This document shows, one piece after another, positions 1 through 11,191 of a DNA stretch of 64,000 nt (its first letter is position 1; every line of letters starts with the position of its first letter). Under the pieces are notes generated by a model. It made no database searches and was not told the DNA's origin. It worked only from the letters and a program-made list of their open reading frames with translations. The stretch is from positions 14,175,892 through 14,239,891 of the forward strand of contig JBBMNZ010000003.1 in NCBI GenBank assembly GCA_037954325.1. The letters run 5' to 3'. Source of the DNA: Fistularia commersonii. Its lineage: Eukaryota > Chordata > Actinopteri > Syngnathiformes > Fistulariidae. The translations under genes and the position numbers were made by a program.

Positions 1-215
1 GTCACTGCTTAGTAGCTCACTCATTAACTCCCTCATTCACTCACTCACTCATTAACATTTCCTGTTACTGGTTTCTGTTGTTTATCTGATATATTTAGTT
101 AACAGATCACTTATTATCCTTCCTTACTACTTGCTAATGCAACAGCATTGGTGATGACTCACTTACATACACACTCGCTCACTGACAGTTCACTGGCTCA
201 CTCAGTCACTCACAC
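1..215. repeat. decayed ACTC/ATTC tetranucleotide repeat
   Basis: The start of the window is dominated by imperfect CACT, ACTC and CATT words in loose tandem, as in TCACTCACTCATTAAC. The same degenerate texture returns at 2985-3440 and 4186-4280 in the next intron. Confidence 0.55.
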
Positions 216-438
216 ATATTAAAATGATACAGGACTGTGATTCTAGTCTTCACAGCTTTTATCCTGATGAACGAGTTTAAATAGTCAGAATCGTTTTATT
301 GATGTTTATTTTATCAGCGCATGATTTGCGCCAAACGGTCAGTATTTATCGGACTGGATATTTTATTTTGCAACTTATTCTTAATATATCGGACGCTGAT
401 AGTAAATATTCATCACAGGGTTATGTTTGTATATTCAG

Positions 439-598
439 GTGCTGCTGTTCCACGACCAAAGTTATGGGATTCACTATGAGTACACCGTATCCCTGAACAC
501 CTCCAAGGACCGGGGCGATGAGGAGCCGCGGGAGCCAGAGCATCTCTACATCTGGACCCACAGCAGTTGGCAGGACTGCACTGTCCAGTGTGGAGGAG
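439..598 (+). CDS. adamts17: adamts17 exon: spacer end and start of first C-terminal TSR
   Basis: The acceptor is ATTCAG before 439 and the donor GT is at 599-600. The exon starts in phase 0 and ends after one base of a glycine codon. It encodes VLLFHDQSYGIHYEYTV, typical of the end of an ADAMTS spacer, then an acidic linker and the TSR opening IWTHSSWQDCTVQCGGG. The 160-bp length leaves the junction in phase 1, matching the two-base start of the exon at 4449. A CA-rich tract follows 12 bases after the exon end (610-634). Confidence 0.88.
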
Positions 599-609
599 GT
601 GACCACCAG

Positions 610-634
610 CACACACACATACACACACACACAC
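610..634. repeat. short (CA)n tract at 5' end of adamts17 intron
   Basis: About twelve CA dinucleotides with one interruption, starting 12 bases after the 439-598 exon. They are complementary to the (TG)n tract that ends the same intron at 4419-4439. Confidence 0.9.
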
Positions 635-1255
635 GAGCGGGGACTAGAATAGATTTTCACAATAGAAAAGAGGTTTTCTTTTTACTCCAGTACCCCCTTA
701 TAAAGCATTTAACCCTCAAAATGCTGCGGTTCTGAAAAAAAAGCATCTTAACCAAGTATAAACTAGTGTAGCATAAACCCTCTATGTCCAGCTGTGATCG
801 ACTCTCAACACAGGCACATTTTTCCTAAACAGTGTTATTTATTGACTTTTGGCTGTTCAATCCACCCCAGTTACGGCAGGGCTCAGAAATGTTCTGCTCC
901 TGAACTGCACTCCTGCTGCCAAAATGTTTCATTGTCAGCCATAATTTAGGTGTCTATGAATGTCTAAGACTTGTTTACTGCCCTGCAGCCATAGCTTTGA
1001 TGCTGCCGCCCGAAGCCGAATTGTGCTTACTGTAAATTAAAGATGGACGCCATCCCAGACATGGAATCTGACAATTTAGTTACTTTAAAGATTGAAACGA
1101 ATTGGAGAAAAAACAATTTTTTTTCCTGAAAAAACGAGTTTCGTAGATATCAGTGATCCAGGCGATCATCGCGAATGGTTTGGTCCGTGGCTGTTGTTAA
1201 GTTCTCCTGAAGTTCAGAAATGAGGTGAGGAAGCAAAACAATCAGACTTAGATCC

Positions 1256-2062
1256 TGTTGGGATCCGGTGTTACCAGTCTTTGCAGTTCTTGACCAGAAG
1301 CTCTTGTCAAGCAGCAGCCGTGCAGGAGGGTGGACTGCAACAGGTGTGCAGTGCTGAGGCTAAGAGGAGCCTGCTTCCAGCGCCTTCAGTTCCAGCTAGC
1401 CAACCGTCCCCGACGGGGCTTCCCCCAAGCCCAGTATTCTCCATCTCACCTTTCCTCGCAAGTTCCTTATACCCGCGGCCAGAATTCCACGTTTGACCAT
1501 TCCTCACTAGTTCCTGAAACTCCTGCGATTCTGATTGCCTTTCTTCACAAGTTCCTAGTTCCTGAGACTACGGTCGCTCCCAAGCCCAGAAATCTACATC
1601 TCACCTTTACTCACAAGCTCCTGAAACCCCTGTGACGTGGCCCAGATGCAACATGGATCCAGCCCAGTCATCTGTTCACTTTCTTTGTAAATAACCCCCT
1701 TAAAAAGCCTTCCCTCCTCAGACTGTTCTTGCATTTGGGTCAGGTACCCGCCGTAATCAATCTGGCTATTCTGACCCAGCAGACACTCTAGGGAGAGCCC
1801 TAGGAGTAGCTCCCAGTCCTGTAGCTATTCCCGTTCCAGAAGCCCAGCTACGTGCCCATCCAGAAACCGGTCCTCCCCAGCACCCTTTGCTAGCCACCCA
1901 CTCCCGACCGGGCTTCCATGTCCCACCTTTCCTAGCAAGTTCATCGTTCCTGAGACTCAACCCCAGATCCAGCACAGTCATCCGTCAACTTCCTCTGTAA
2001 ATAAATGCCTTACCTCTTCAGAGTTCTTGCATTTGGGTCAGGTGCCCTCCATAATCATAACA
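1256..2062 (+). mobile_element. putative solo LTR with internal ~297-bp duplication
   Basis: The stretch starts TGTTGGGATCC and ends CATAATCATAACA, so its ends are inverted TGTT/AACA. The flanking five bases are GATCC on the left and TATCC on the right, a one-mismatch candidate target-site duplication. An AATAAA followed by a TTCTTGCATTTGGGTCA segment sits near the right end, as in the R/U5 part of fish LTRs. The same segment also occurs 297 bases earlier (about 1727), so the U5-like part appears duplicated. No retroviral coding sequence is attached. Family unknown. Confidence 0.45.
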
Positions 2063-2984
2063 TATCCCTGTGCAGGAAGAAATTACTTGTCCTCTTTTTC
2101 TTTCCAAAGTGGTTTGTTCCCAACGGATATCGGGTTTATATGTTTGTGTCAGAGTTTTATACCTTAGAAATAAGTGTATCACCTTTGAGACTCATATCTA
2201 AATCCACTTGTACCTGTAGGCAAAATGGTATATATACTGTAAACATTTAACAGAAATGCACGTTTATCACACTGCCTCCAACATGACCCGCTTTCATTGT
2301 TCCATGATGAATATCTGCACCAAGTTCAAAACGAGCTGCTCCGTCCAGAGAAATTTTGGTTTCATTTGGGAAATGAACCTTTAAATTTGGAGAAGTCCAA
2401 CGGGTGTAGGGATGAAGATGCTGAGGGGAGAGCGACTGGCTAATCCAGGTTAGCGATCAGCATCACACAGTCAGAACAGCGGTCCTAATTATCCAGAACC
2501 CCCACAGTTGAGCCCCTTTATCCGCTTACTGCTTTGTAATATTGGTATCTAGCGCTCAAAATATTCCCGTCTGCATGTATGTGAGAAGAGAACTTTGAAG
2601 TTGCAGTTGACTGCTTTTATCCGGGAGAAGAGGTCAGGTGCTTCTGGATTAGTTGCCAGCGAAGCAGCCGGAGGCCGACCCACCATGGCCCGGCTTATCT
2701 CTTTTTAATGGCGGATTAGAGTTTGTCTGCGCACTTGAGAGCCTAGCGAGATGTGTGATTTGACGTCTAGAGCGCACATACACACACAATGCAGCCTCTA
2801 ATATCAAACTCTTGAGCTTGCATTTTCACACAGCTCACCTCACCGCTCTGGAGGAGAGCCTTCTCACACACGCCGGGGGAGTGTCGTTCATCGCCTTGCT
2901 CAAGAGCGCTTCGGTTGTGAATGTCAGAGGAGGGTCATTACTTGATGTCAAAGACCCCAGACAACTATAAGCCAAACGTGTCGA
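2063..2984. other. adamts17 intron segment, nothing recognised
   Basis: Unique-looking intronic sequence of mixed composition with only short ORFs. I could not assign any repeat family or exon here. Confidence 0.5.
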
Positions 2985-3440
2985 TACTCACCACCTGCTT
3001 ACACACTGGTTATTTTTACTCACTCGTTCATTTGATCATTCACTTATTTACCCAGCCACATTCGTTGTGACACAGTAATTCGTTCCCCTACTCATTTACT
3101 TATCCAAACTCTCCACTAACCCAACAACTAGTGGTCACTCACGTACTGAGTCAGATATTGACTCATCTGCCGAATCTCTTATTTACTCATTTAAGATCTT
3201 ATGAACTCAGTCGTCAATTTTATCACAACCTCACCTATTTATCAAGTCATTAACTAACGTACCTGTGTCTGCTTGATCACTGACTTCTTCATTTTGTCAC
3301 CTATTGACTCACTTACACACTGACTGACTTGCTCATTCGTTTACATTACATTTATTTACTCACATTTGTCTCATCCGTTAACTGACATGAAACGTACTCT
3401 ATTCCTTCTCAGTCGCTTAATCACTCTCACTCATCCACGA
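2985..3440. repeat. decayed ACTC/ATTC-type tandem repeat
   Basis: Frequent imperfect CACT, ACTC, CATT and TTTACTCA words at roughly four-base spacing give a strongly biased, low-G strand. The same texture resumes after the LINE at about 4186-4280, which suggests one old array split by the LINE insertion. Confidence 0.5.
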
Positions 3441-3504
3441 AAAATTCATAGACTTACCCAGTCACCGTGTCTTTTACTTCCTCGTATTCACTGCCTTGTT
3501 CGCT

Positions 3505-4183
3505 TGAAAGTTAGTCGCAGCAAGACAGAATATATGTGTGTGAATGAGAGGAACTCGGGTGGGACGGTGAGGCTACAGGGAGTGGCGATCAAGAAGCTGG
3601 AGGATTTCAGGTACTTAAGGTCAACAGTCTAGAGCAACGGAGAGTGTGGAAAAGAGGTGAAGAGACGGGTCCAAGCAGGTTGGAATGGGTGGAGAAAAGT
3701 GTCAGGGGTACTATGTGATAGAAGACTATCAGCCAGAATAAAAGGAAAGGTTTACAAGACAGTGGTGAGACCAGCGATGCTGTATGGACTAGAAACTGTT
3801 ACAATGACCAAAAGACAGCAGCCAGAACCCGAGGTTGCAGAGATGAAGATGTTGAGGTTCTCTTTGGGAGTGACCAGGATGGATAGGATCAGGAATGAGT
3901 CTATCAGAGGAACAGCACATGTTAGATGTTTTGGAGAGAAGGTCAGAGAAGCCAGACTGAGATGGTTTGGTCATGTACAGATGAGGGATAGTGAATATAT
4001 TGGTAGGATACTGGAATTGGAGCTGCCAGGCAGGAGGTCTCGAGGAAGACCAAGGAGAAGATTTATGGACGTAGTGAGAGAGGATAGGAAGGTAGTTGGT
4101 GTGAGAGAGGGGGATACAGAGAATAGGGCTAGATGGAGAAAGTTGACTCGCTGTGGCGGGAAAAGCCAAAAGAAGAAGTGCGC
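3505..4183 (+). mobile_element. 5'-truncated LINE (RTE-like), reverse transcriptase C-terminal part
   Basis: The + strand reading frame encodes the end of a non-LTR reverse transcriptase: KTEYMCVNER, FRYLRSTV, KVYKTVVRPAMLYGLET and RWFGHVQMRDSEYIGR, then the RGRPRRRFMDVVRE tail common to fish RTE-like elements. One in-frame TAG stop at 3630-3632 lies where a related copy at 61635-62229 reads glutamine; otherwise the frame is open to 4187. The 3' end runs CGCTGTGGCGGGAAAAGCC then GAAGAAG, the start of a (GAA)n tail. It is in the sense orientation within adamts17. The family name is by resemblance only. Confidence 0.85.
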
Positions 4184-4185
4184 TT

Positions 4186-4280
4186 ATTAATTCACTTGTG
4201 CAAACTCTTACTTAATTACATATTAATTCACTCGAATAGTCCCTCTCATCACAAAATTGCTCACTCGGTCATTCAGGCTG
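4186..4280. repeat. continuation of decayed ACTC/ATTC repeat
   Basis: Loose TTCACT, ATTCACTC and TCACTCGGTCATTC words resume directly downstream of the LINE copy, as expected if the LINE inserted into a pre-existing array. Confidence 0.4.
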
Positions 4281-4418
4281 TGAGGAAGATACTTTTTTTT
4301 TTTTTTTTTTTTTAGTCAATATAATGCCTCTTGGCTTTAGAGACACAATGTTTATTAGAACAAAGAAACTTAGTTTGCTTCCAAGGTGAAGTTACACTGT
4401 GTGTTTTTGTTGTTATAA

Positions 4419-4439
4419 TGTGTGTGTGTGTGTGTGTGT
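4419..4439. repeat. (TG)n tract replacing the polypyrimidine tract of an adamts17 acceptor
   Basis: About ten TG units end nine bases before the exon at 4449. TG tracts beside acceptors are known from CFTR to modulate exon inclusion. Confidence 0.92.
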
Positions 4440-4448
4440 CTCACACAG

Positions 4449-4584
4449 GTGAGAGGAGAACAGTCGTTTCGTGTATGAGAATCGCCAACAAAACCATGGA
4501 TGTGGTCAACGACAGCTACTGTCAACCCGAGAACCGGCCGCAGCCCCAAGTACGAGCCTGCAACTCCCACCCGTGCCAGTACAG
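4449..4584 (+). CDS. adamts17: adamts17 exon: rest of first C-terminal TSR
   Basis: The acceptor is CACACAG ending at 4448 and the donor is GTGAGG at 4585. The exon encodes GERRTVVSCMRIANKT... and ends NSHPCQYR, completing the repeat begun in the previous exon with the expected conserved cysteines. An NKT N-glycosylation sequon and an NDS sequon are visible. The polypyrimidine tract is unusual: a (TG)n run at 4419-4439 lies almost against the acceptor, and a short (AC)n run lies at 4614-4628 beyond the donor. The 136-bp length is not a multiple of three, so skipping would shift the frame. Confidence 0.9.
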
Positions 4585-4825
4585 GTGAGGCAAGCGCAAG
4601 CAAGCGTGCACTAACACACACACACACAGCAGCAAATGTGATAGCAGCTTTTTGTCACCAGGAAATAATCCTCACATCTAGATTGACATGAGCAAATTCA
4701 GAAAATCCTATGAACCTTGAACTGTGTTGTATTTATTTAGATTTTTGAAATGAAAATGAATTAAAATCACTGTGCAGTCTTAAAGAGGTGGCTGAGATGA
4801 TAATGGGGGTTCACTGACTCTCCAG

Positions 4826-5030
4826 GTGGGTGACGGGGGAGTGGGGGTCCTGCTCGGTGACCTGTGGGAAAGGCTTCCAGCAGAGAGAGGTAGTTTGCAT
4901 GTACCAGCTCCAGAACGGCTCCCTCATCCACACCAGGGACCTGTACTGCCAGGGTGGGAGACCCCCGGTCCTGCAGGGGTGCGATGGCCGCCTCTGCCTA
5001 ACTGTGTGGGAGGCGTCCGAGTGGTCCAAG
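4826..5030 (+). CDS. adamts17: adamts17 exon: second C-terminal TSR and start of third
   Basis: The acceptor is CTCTCCAG ending at 4825 and the donor is GTACGC at 5031. The first base completes an arginine codon, then the exon reads WVTGEWGSCSVTCGKGFQ..., a full thrombospondin type-1 repeat with the C-mannosylation-type WxxW context and a CSVTCG O-fucosylation-type core. It ends WEASEWSK, the opening tryptophan strand of the next repeat, so the splice site falls just before the first cysteine of that repeat. An NGS sequon is present. The upstream intron is only 241 bp. Confidence 0.92.
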
Positions 5031-6241
5031 GTACGCAGCTATTCCTGTTTTCAAACAAGTTTTGAGCAGGAGTTTGAACACAAGTTTCATTTACTGCATA
5101 AAATCATGACGAGCAAAGAAAGGCTAAATTCATAATTCACAGGCAAAAGACCAATGAGCCAAAAGCACCTCATTCGTTCCAAATAAGGGCTGTTTGAACA
5201 TCTTGGCCATCAAAGTTTATTGCCGACAGTTTAAAATTACATTTTGCACATTAATGCAAACTGAATTATTCTGAAAAACACTGGCGCGTTATTAGCTCCG
5301 CCTCCACCTTAGTTGCCAGAGATCTCAAATATGCAACTTTCCAAAGCATAATGGATGTTGGAAATGGCATTCTTTTTTTATATTTAAATCACATGAATGT
5401 GTTCAGCCAATCGCGTCAAGCCGTCAGTGAAAATAGGAAAGTAGCAGGATTCAGATTAACGGTGCAATACATGTGAATTTCGATTACCTGACAGCAATAA
5501 AAACAATATCATGTTTCAAGTGAATGGATGTAATGTTATTCTAAATTGCGAGCAGCTCTTTTATAGAATAGCATTTGTCCCAGTTTCACATAGGCGTCAC
5601 TGAGATTTCACTTGTGTAAAAGAGCCTGTTACCAATATTTAACAGAAGATCCAGTGCTTTAAAAATTGTAATTAAAATAACTCAGTAGAATATTCCCCTC
5701 CTCACCGAGATGCGTCATCATCATCGTTTTTCTCATCATCTCGAGAGCCAAGGGGCGTAATGGTTGAGAATATGTGGTCATTCTCTTCAGACCAGATCAG
5801 CAATGGAGTAGAGCGTCTATTCTTTCAACGCTAAGTAAAACGCAAAACCATTAAGTCTGTGTTATATCCTGTTCTTGAGTCTGGTTCAACTAATCCTCAA
5901 AGGCCTTTGAAATAAAGACCTACAAGATATAAGACCCATGAAATGGCACTTCCTGCTTAGTTGGAGCTTGAAGAATAAGGCCCCCATTCTGTTACACTAT
6001 GCCAGTGGGTATTAAAACTGTAAAATTTACAACCAAATACCCAGCCAGATACAGCAAACCCAGCTGGACCCACTAAACTACTTCATATTTCCATTATTTC
6101 TGTTTTTAAAGAAGCCTAGATATTAGCTACTAGCTACTACCTAAAGAAATAGCTGAAGGATATGGACACGCACTGATGCCGGTTCGGTTGTAGTTTAGGT
6201 AGGTCGGTTTCGACGTGGTTTAACACCTGTCGCTTTTGCAG
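5031..6241. other. adamts17 intron, nothing recognised
   Basis: AT-rich intronic sequence of 1.2 kb between two TSR exons. No repeat family, conserved motif or additional exon was recognised. Confidence 0.6.
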
Positions 6242-6394
6242 TGTTCATCGGACTGCGGTCAAGGAGTTCGCAGGAGGAGAGTCTCGTGCACGAACCCGAA
6301 GGGTCTGTGCGACCCTCTGTCCCAGCCCACCCAAGAGGAGCCCTGCGAGGACCACTCCAAGTGCTACGAGTGGAAGACAGGGGACTGGTCCAAG
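6242..6394 (+). CDS. adamts17: adamts17 exon: third C-terminal TSR and start of fourth
   Basis: The acceptor is CTTTTGCAG ending at 6241 and the donor is GTAAGC at 6395. The 51 complete codons begin CSSDCGQGVRRRRVSC and end YEWKTGDWSK. The layout repeats that of the previous exon: it starts at the first cysteine of one repeat and stops at the WSK of the next, a phase-0 modular arrangement. Six cysteines typical of the repeat can be traced across the exon and its neighbour. Confidence 0.92.
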
Positions 6395-7264
6395 GTAAGC
6401 ATGGCGGTCCTTCGTGTCTCCGGATTAGGAATAATAAAAAAAAAGGAGAAAGATGGGGGAATATCACCTGCTTCTAGTGGCACCCTCAGAATATGCTCCA
6501 ACATCATCGGAACAAAAAACGAATTCCTTCTATAACCGGCTAATCCTCTGGAAGTCGACATCCACTCTCGGCTACTCCTGACCAGGAAAATGAATCCTTT
6601 CATTTTTGCTTGTTTGTAAAAACCGAAGCGATTCCAAACTTTTTTTTTCCCCTTTTCTATTCATCTTATAAATTGTACTTGGTTCCCCTTAACGGTCTCT
6701 TCTTCCATCTCTGCCCCTCAGGCCAGCAACACCTTCCAAACTCTTTTGATGGGGGCGACATTGGGCCAGTAATGGCCTAAAATAATGTAATAATAAAGTG
6801 ATTCGAAACAGGTGGGCGTAATCATGACTGGGTCGAAAGCGAAGGATCCGGGAAGCATGAGCTAAGGCTTCGCAGGCGGATGGAGAAATATTCGAAAGCA
6901 AAGTTTTCCGAGGCGCATAAAGATATGCAGGTTTAAAGAAATGCGTCACGATTGAATTTTTAAGAAGTCACGCGCATTCCGATTGAGAACCTAAATTGGC
7001 AAAATGAACCTTCAACTGGAATTCATCCTGTCTAGTTATTTATTCATCCCTCATTTAAGTCTTCATTCAGCTTTTAAAATTTCCTCGCATTAGCGGTTCA
7101 GCGCTGTGCCAAATTTATTTTTGAAAAGCACAAACGCTACCCCATTAATCTCATTTATTCATTCATTTAGGCATTCGTTTCTTCTCCATACAGCTCATCC
7201 TGCTCATTAGGTTGCAGGGGTGGTGCAGTCAATCCCAGCTGGCAGGGTTAGTGTGATCGCCTGC

Positions 7265-7795
7265 AATCACAGAACTTTTTGCAGTTCCTAGGACCTTTTC
7301 AGGAACTGGGCCTTTTCCTCCTGCATTCAGACGGTATAAGAACCAGAACCATGGAACTCAGTTCCTCGAACCATAGCTCCTACTCCGAGGCGCAGTCTTC
7401 TTAGGGTTCCAAGGGAACTCATATGATATAGGTGCTTGGTAATTGATAGAATTCATAAGCCGTGTCAATTACTAAATACTTCTCGCGGACTGCTCTTTGC
7501 CATTTTGAAAATCTATTGCGGTCACTGTTCAACCGTTCTCTTGCAACAATATGGACAGAATTAGCGAGAATTGGAGTGACAAAGAGGTCCAAGCTCTTCT
7601 GGCCTACTACGTCAGAGGGGTTTCCGGGGCTAGCAAAGGAACATCAACATTTTGGTCAAAATAAGTACAGAGTTACAAAATAGCAGGGGCTTTCACATGG
7701 TGAAGCAGTCCAGGGAGAAAATAAAAGCACTTGAATTTATCTGATTGTCCATGGTTATTATTCCCGCATCTGAACATGAATCCTGTGGTAGATCC
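7265..7795 (+). mobile_element. PIF/Harbinger-type remnant with Myb/SANT-like coding fragment (copy 1)
   Basis: This block matches 38385-38860 over its length, with shared words such as CAGTTCCT, TCTTAGGGTTCCA, GGAACTCATAT, GAATTCATAAGCC and TGTCCATGGT/AGTCCATGGT. Its + strand contains ATG followed by DRISENWSDKEVQALL, which resembles the start of the Myb/SANT-like DNA-binding protein carried by Harbinger transposons. The frame then decays into stops. No transposase domain remains, so it is a non-autonomous or degraded derivative. Exact ends were not found. Confidence 0.65.
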
Positions 7796-8164
7796 TTCGT
7801 CTTCCTTCTTCGTGTGGCATAACCAGGGTATCAATGTAACCCTTTTATCTTAATTTATGTTGCGGCGTTTTAGTCAGAGGAAACACCTAGTTGACGGTAA
7901 AAACGTCAGTTTAAAAAGCAATAGCTGTTGTCGGCCACAGCCACGCCACACAAGCCTGCAATACAACTAACTATTCCTGCTCAATTCTTGGTAAAAAAAA
8001 ACAACAGAATTTCCAAACTACATCCACAAAATTCCCAGCAGCCCCGAAATCACACAGCAACAAGCATCAACATAAACCCCAACATTCGTGACTCACTACA
8101 CTATCAACAATGCCACCAAAGGGAGATACAGTATACCCCTTAGGAAAGGAGATCAACCCACTAA

Positions 8165-8890
8165 TGCAAGGTACACAGGCGCGAACAACAATGGACAGAG
8201 ACAGGGTTTAGGGGAACCTTGACAACCTTTTATTGATTTATTCAGTAAGTAGTCGAAAATAGCTCAAAACACTGGCTGGGGGGGATATATAGGTGGATGG
8301 ACCACCACACTGATGACAGGAGAGGGGCTCACCACAGGAGGGCAGCCAGGAGGAGGGCAAGGAGAGAGAGAGAGGGAGAGAGACACACACACATGAAGTG
8401 CACAAGCACACACACACACGTAATGGACAACTACCATTGGTGTGAGTCAGGTATGCAGATACCCCACCACCAGGTCTTGGGCCTCCCGACTAGCTTCCCC
8501 CACTCCTTTTCTATTAAAAAGACTAGCAGTGAGCAAAAGAGCAGCCTGCCAGCAGCAGACAGCCCCACGTATTGGAGGTCACTCAGGTCAGCAGACTACC
8601 TGTGCAAACAGAGGATACCGGAGACAGATGAGTTACAAAAATTTCGCTGAGTAATCCGGGACAGAGATAGGAAGGACGGCGACATACCACAAACTGGATG
8701 CACATAATCTCCGTCAGCTGTAGGGAGAACACTCGACAAGCCGATAAAAAAAAAAAGAGAAACCGCTGCAGCAGTCCCGCTGGAAACCCTGACGTCGGCT
8801 AAGCTCACAGCCAAGAAAAGCCACACAGCCCGTAACTCAGACGAGACTCCCCACAAACTTCCACTTTTCCATGAAGGGCAGATCCCTACA
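8165..8890 (-). mobile_element. putative solo LTR, minus orientation
   Basis: Read on the minus strand, the block starts TGTAGGGATCTGCC at 8890 and ends CCTTGCA at 8165, giving TGTAGGG/CCTTGCA inverted ends. In the right order on the minus strand are a TATATA box near 8284-8291 and a CAATAAAAGG polyadenylation signal near 8227-8236, as in U3-R-U5. The five bases on each side (ACTAA and CACTC) do not match, so a clean target-site duplication is missing. No coding region is attached. It sits antisense in an adamts17 intron. Confidence 0.45.
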
Positions 8891-9379
8891 CACTCAGACT
8901 CCTAAGGGACAACAGAACATACGGCTGGTGATTGTAACAAACAACCAGATATGCCATACACCTTGTAGTAGTTGGTGCCATGTTTTTTTTAAAACTCAAC
9001 ACAGGCATTTGGCGCCAAGCAGTCGCATGCGATGATGACGATACTGTGGCTTAAAGACACTGGCACCCAATATCCACTAAATTCACAGAAATTTGTTTTT
9101 GAGTTTAGACTTAAGCCGCACGTCACATTGATCCCTAGCATTGTCTCTTAGTGCCTGTGCCAATGTAATTCCAGCAAGGCAAGAACCCCAAAAAAGGGTC
9201 CCCTGGAGGAGGTGAGTTGGAACCTAACTGGAGCTGGCCAGTACTCCTGGCCAGTACTCCTTGGTTCTGACAAGGGAGTCTTTTTATATGGAGTTTGCAT
9301 GTGGCCTGTGTGTGTTTCCCCCGGTTGGTAACCTCAGTTCACCAAAATGATCAATGCTAAGTGTTTTTGCACTTTCAAA

Positions 9380-9462
9380 TCATTCATTATCTACTGGTTA
9401 TTCCACACTTATGGTAGCCTATCCCAGCTGTCATTGGGTGAGAGGCAGGATTAACCCTGGAC
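9380..9462 (-). repeat. fragment of dispersed fish repeat (TATCCCAGCTGTCA family)
   Basis: The segment has the words CATTATCTACTGGTTATTC, TAGCCTATCCCAGCTGTCATTGGGTGAGAGGCAGG and CCCTGGAC. These match the tail half of the longer copies at 17281-17465, 25650-26350 and 56755-56965. It is a short truncated member. Confidence 0.55.
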
Positions 9463-10700
9463 TTTTTTTTCCACTAACCATTACCATAAAGATGTCATTT
9501 TGTCAAGGGTTGAATATGAGTGACAAACCATCATGAGCATACATTTAAAAACATTGAATGTGGTGAGATGGATGATCCAATCCACGTAATCTGTTCATTA
9601 TTGTGCGTGTATGTGTCTCCCCATGCGGCTGTGTATGTACAAAACCAGAACAGGAAGTGTAAATGGTATGAGGGCTGAGATAGTGAAGTAACTGGCTCCA
9701 GCTGAGGGGCTCTGAACGCTGAGCACGAGCGCCATCTGTGGCGGTTGAGTAAACACATCTCTAGTCGGCTCCCGTCCTTCCAGTCTCAGCTCGCTGCTCC
9801 AGGTTAATGAGGGTCCCCTTGTCTCCCTCCTACTTCCATCTCGCCATTCCTTGGTGCTGCGACAGAGAGCTAATTCCAACTGAACCCTGGTAGCTTTTAG
9901 CAAAGCAAACCGCACCTGGCGCTTAACTTGCATTTAAATACACTTTTGTCTTCATTAACTGATGGGACTAGTGATGTCACATCCACCTGGGACTTTCAAC
10001 ACCTCTCCCCTATGCTAGACACCCATCTATCATGGTGAAATGGATAGATATCATCAAAAGAAATCAACCCCAGAGACCGTGTCAAAGAATTATGCTGATA
10101 TTTGCATTATCCTGTTGGCTCTCAAACATGGTTGAGCCTGCCGACGGATACATAAACACTAACCCACTAACTAGTCCGAACCTCAAGTCTGAGTTTATCT
10201 TCAGCGTGGTTGTTACTGGAGAAACAGAGCTTGTGTGTTGATGATCCAGTTGCACCTTCCTTTTCGTCATGATTTTCTCAGCCCCTTAAGGTTGGCGCTT
10301 TACTCACAAACTGAGAATCAACAAAAGGGAGAGCCTCACTCCTGCTCCAGTGATGAGGGGTTCAGGGCAAAACCAGCTTCTACATGTCCAAATGATTAGC
10401 GACGGTCACTGTTTATAATATAAGATGTGTCAATATTAAACATGGCAAATTCAATCCGCTTCCTTCATCTTTTGGGAGTGAAATGAAACAGTTTGCTTAT
10501 ATTATTGTTTTAACCCTCTCAGGCTCAAATTAAGTTGTGGCGTAATTAGCTAAGTAGCATTTAGCTGTCGCAAATCTGCAACATCTGCCTGGAGAGGGTT
10601 AATTTCTTATTTTGTGAATTGATCTTCCCAATCAAACATCTGCATCTGTACCCAGTATTTGTCCCATCATGGGCTCTTTCTCCTTCGTGGTTTCCCCCAG

Positions 10701-10878
10701 TGCTCGTCATCCTGCGGGAAGGGCCTTCAGTCCCGTGTGGTCCAGTGCATGCACCGCGTGACCGGACGCCATGGCAATGACTGCTCAGTGCCTCTGAGGC
10801 CACCTACCTACCGACCCTGTCACCACGGTGCCTGCAACGAGAAGATCAACGTGAACACCATCACGTCCCCCAGGCTTG
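10701..10878 (+). CDS. adamts17: adamts17 exon: fourth C-terminal TSR
   Basis: The acceptor TTTCCCCCAG ends at 10700 and the donor GTGAGA begins at 10879. The exon starts CSSSCGKGLQSRVVQCMH, carries an RHGNDC segment, and ends INVNTITSPRL plus one base of an alanine codon. This is the last TSR and the linker to PLAC. The upstream intron (6395-10700) is the longest complete intron of this gene in the window and holds a Harbinger remnant and a putative LTR. Confidence 0.92.
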
Positions 10879-11191
10879 GTGAGACTCCCATTTCAGCCCG
10901 ACATCGCCAGAATTATATTTTTCTTAGCAACATTTTATTTTTCAGTGATTTCTAGCCCATTATTTGTTTATTTCGGGTGATTTTGTGTTTATTTTCATTA
11001 GATGTCCGTCATTTTCCTCATGTGCGCTTTTGCGTGATTTAAAAAGAAAAGGATTACGTTGATTTACCGTGTACCGTTACCGAAAACAACGCAACCTTCT
11101 TGTCGAACGCCTGTTTTGACCACTCCGTCCAAAAAGCAATGTAGTTCTGCATGCTAACCTAAGCCCTGCTTGTCGTCCCCCTACTCTACAG

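Noticed and set aside
8297..8650. 117-codon + strand ORF
   Set aside because: It lies inside the putative LTR and reads through AG-rich and CA-rich simple sequence; no domain is seen.
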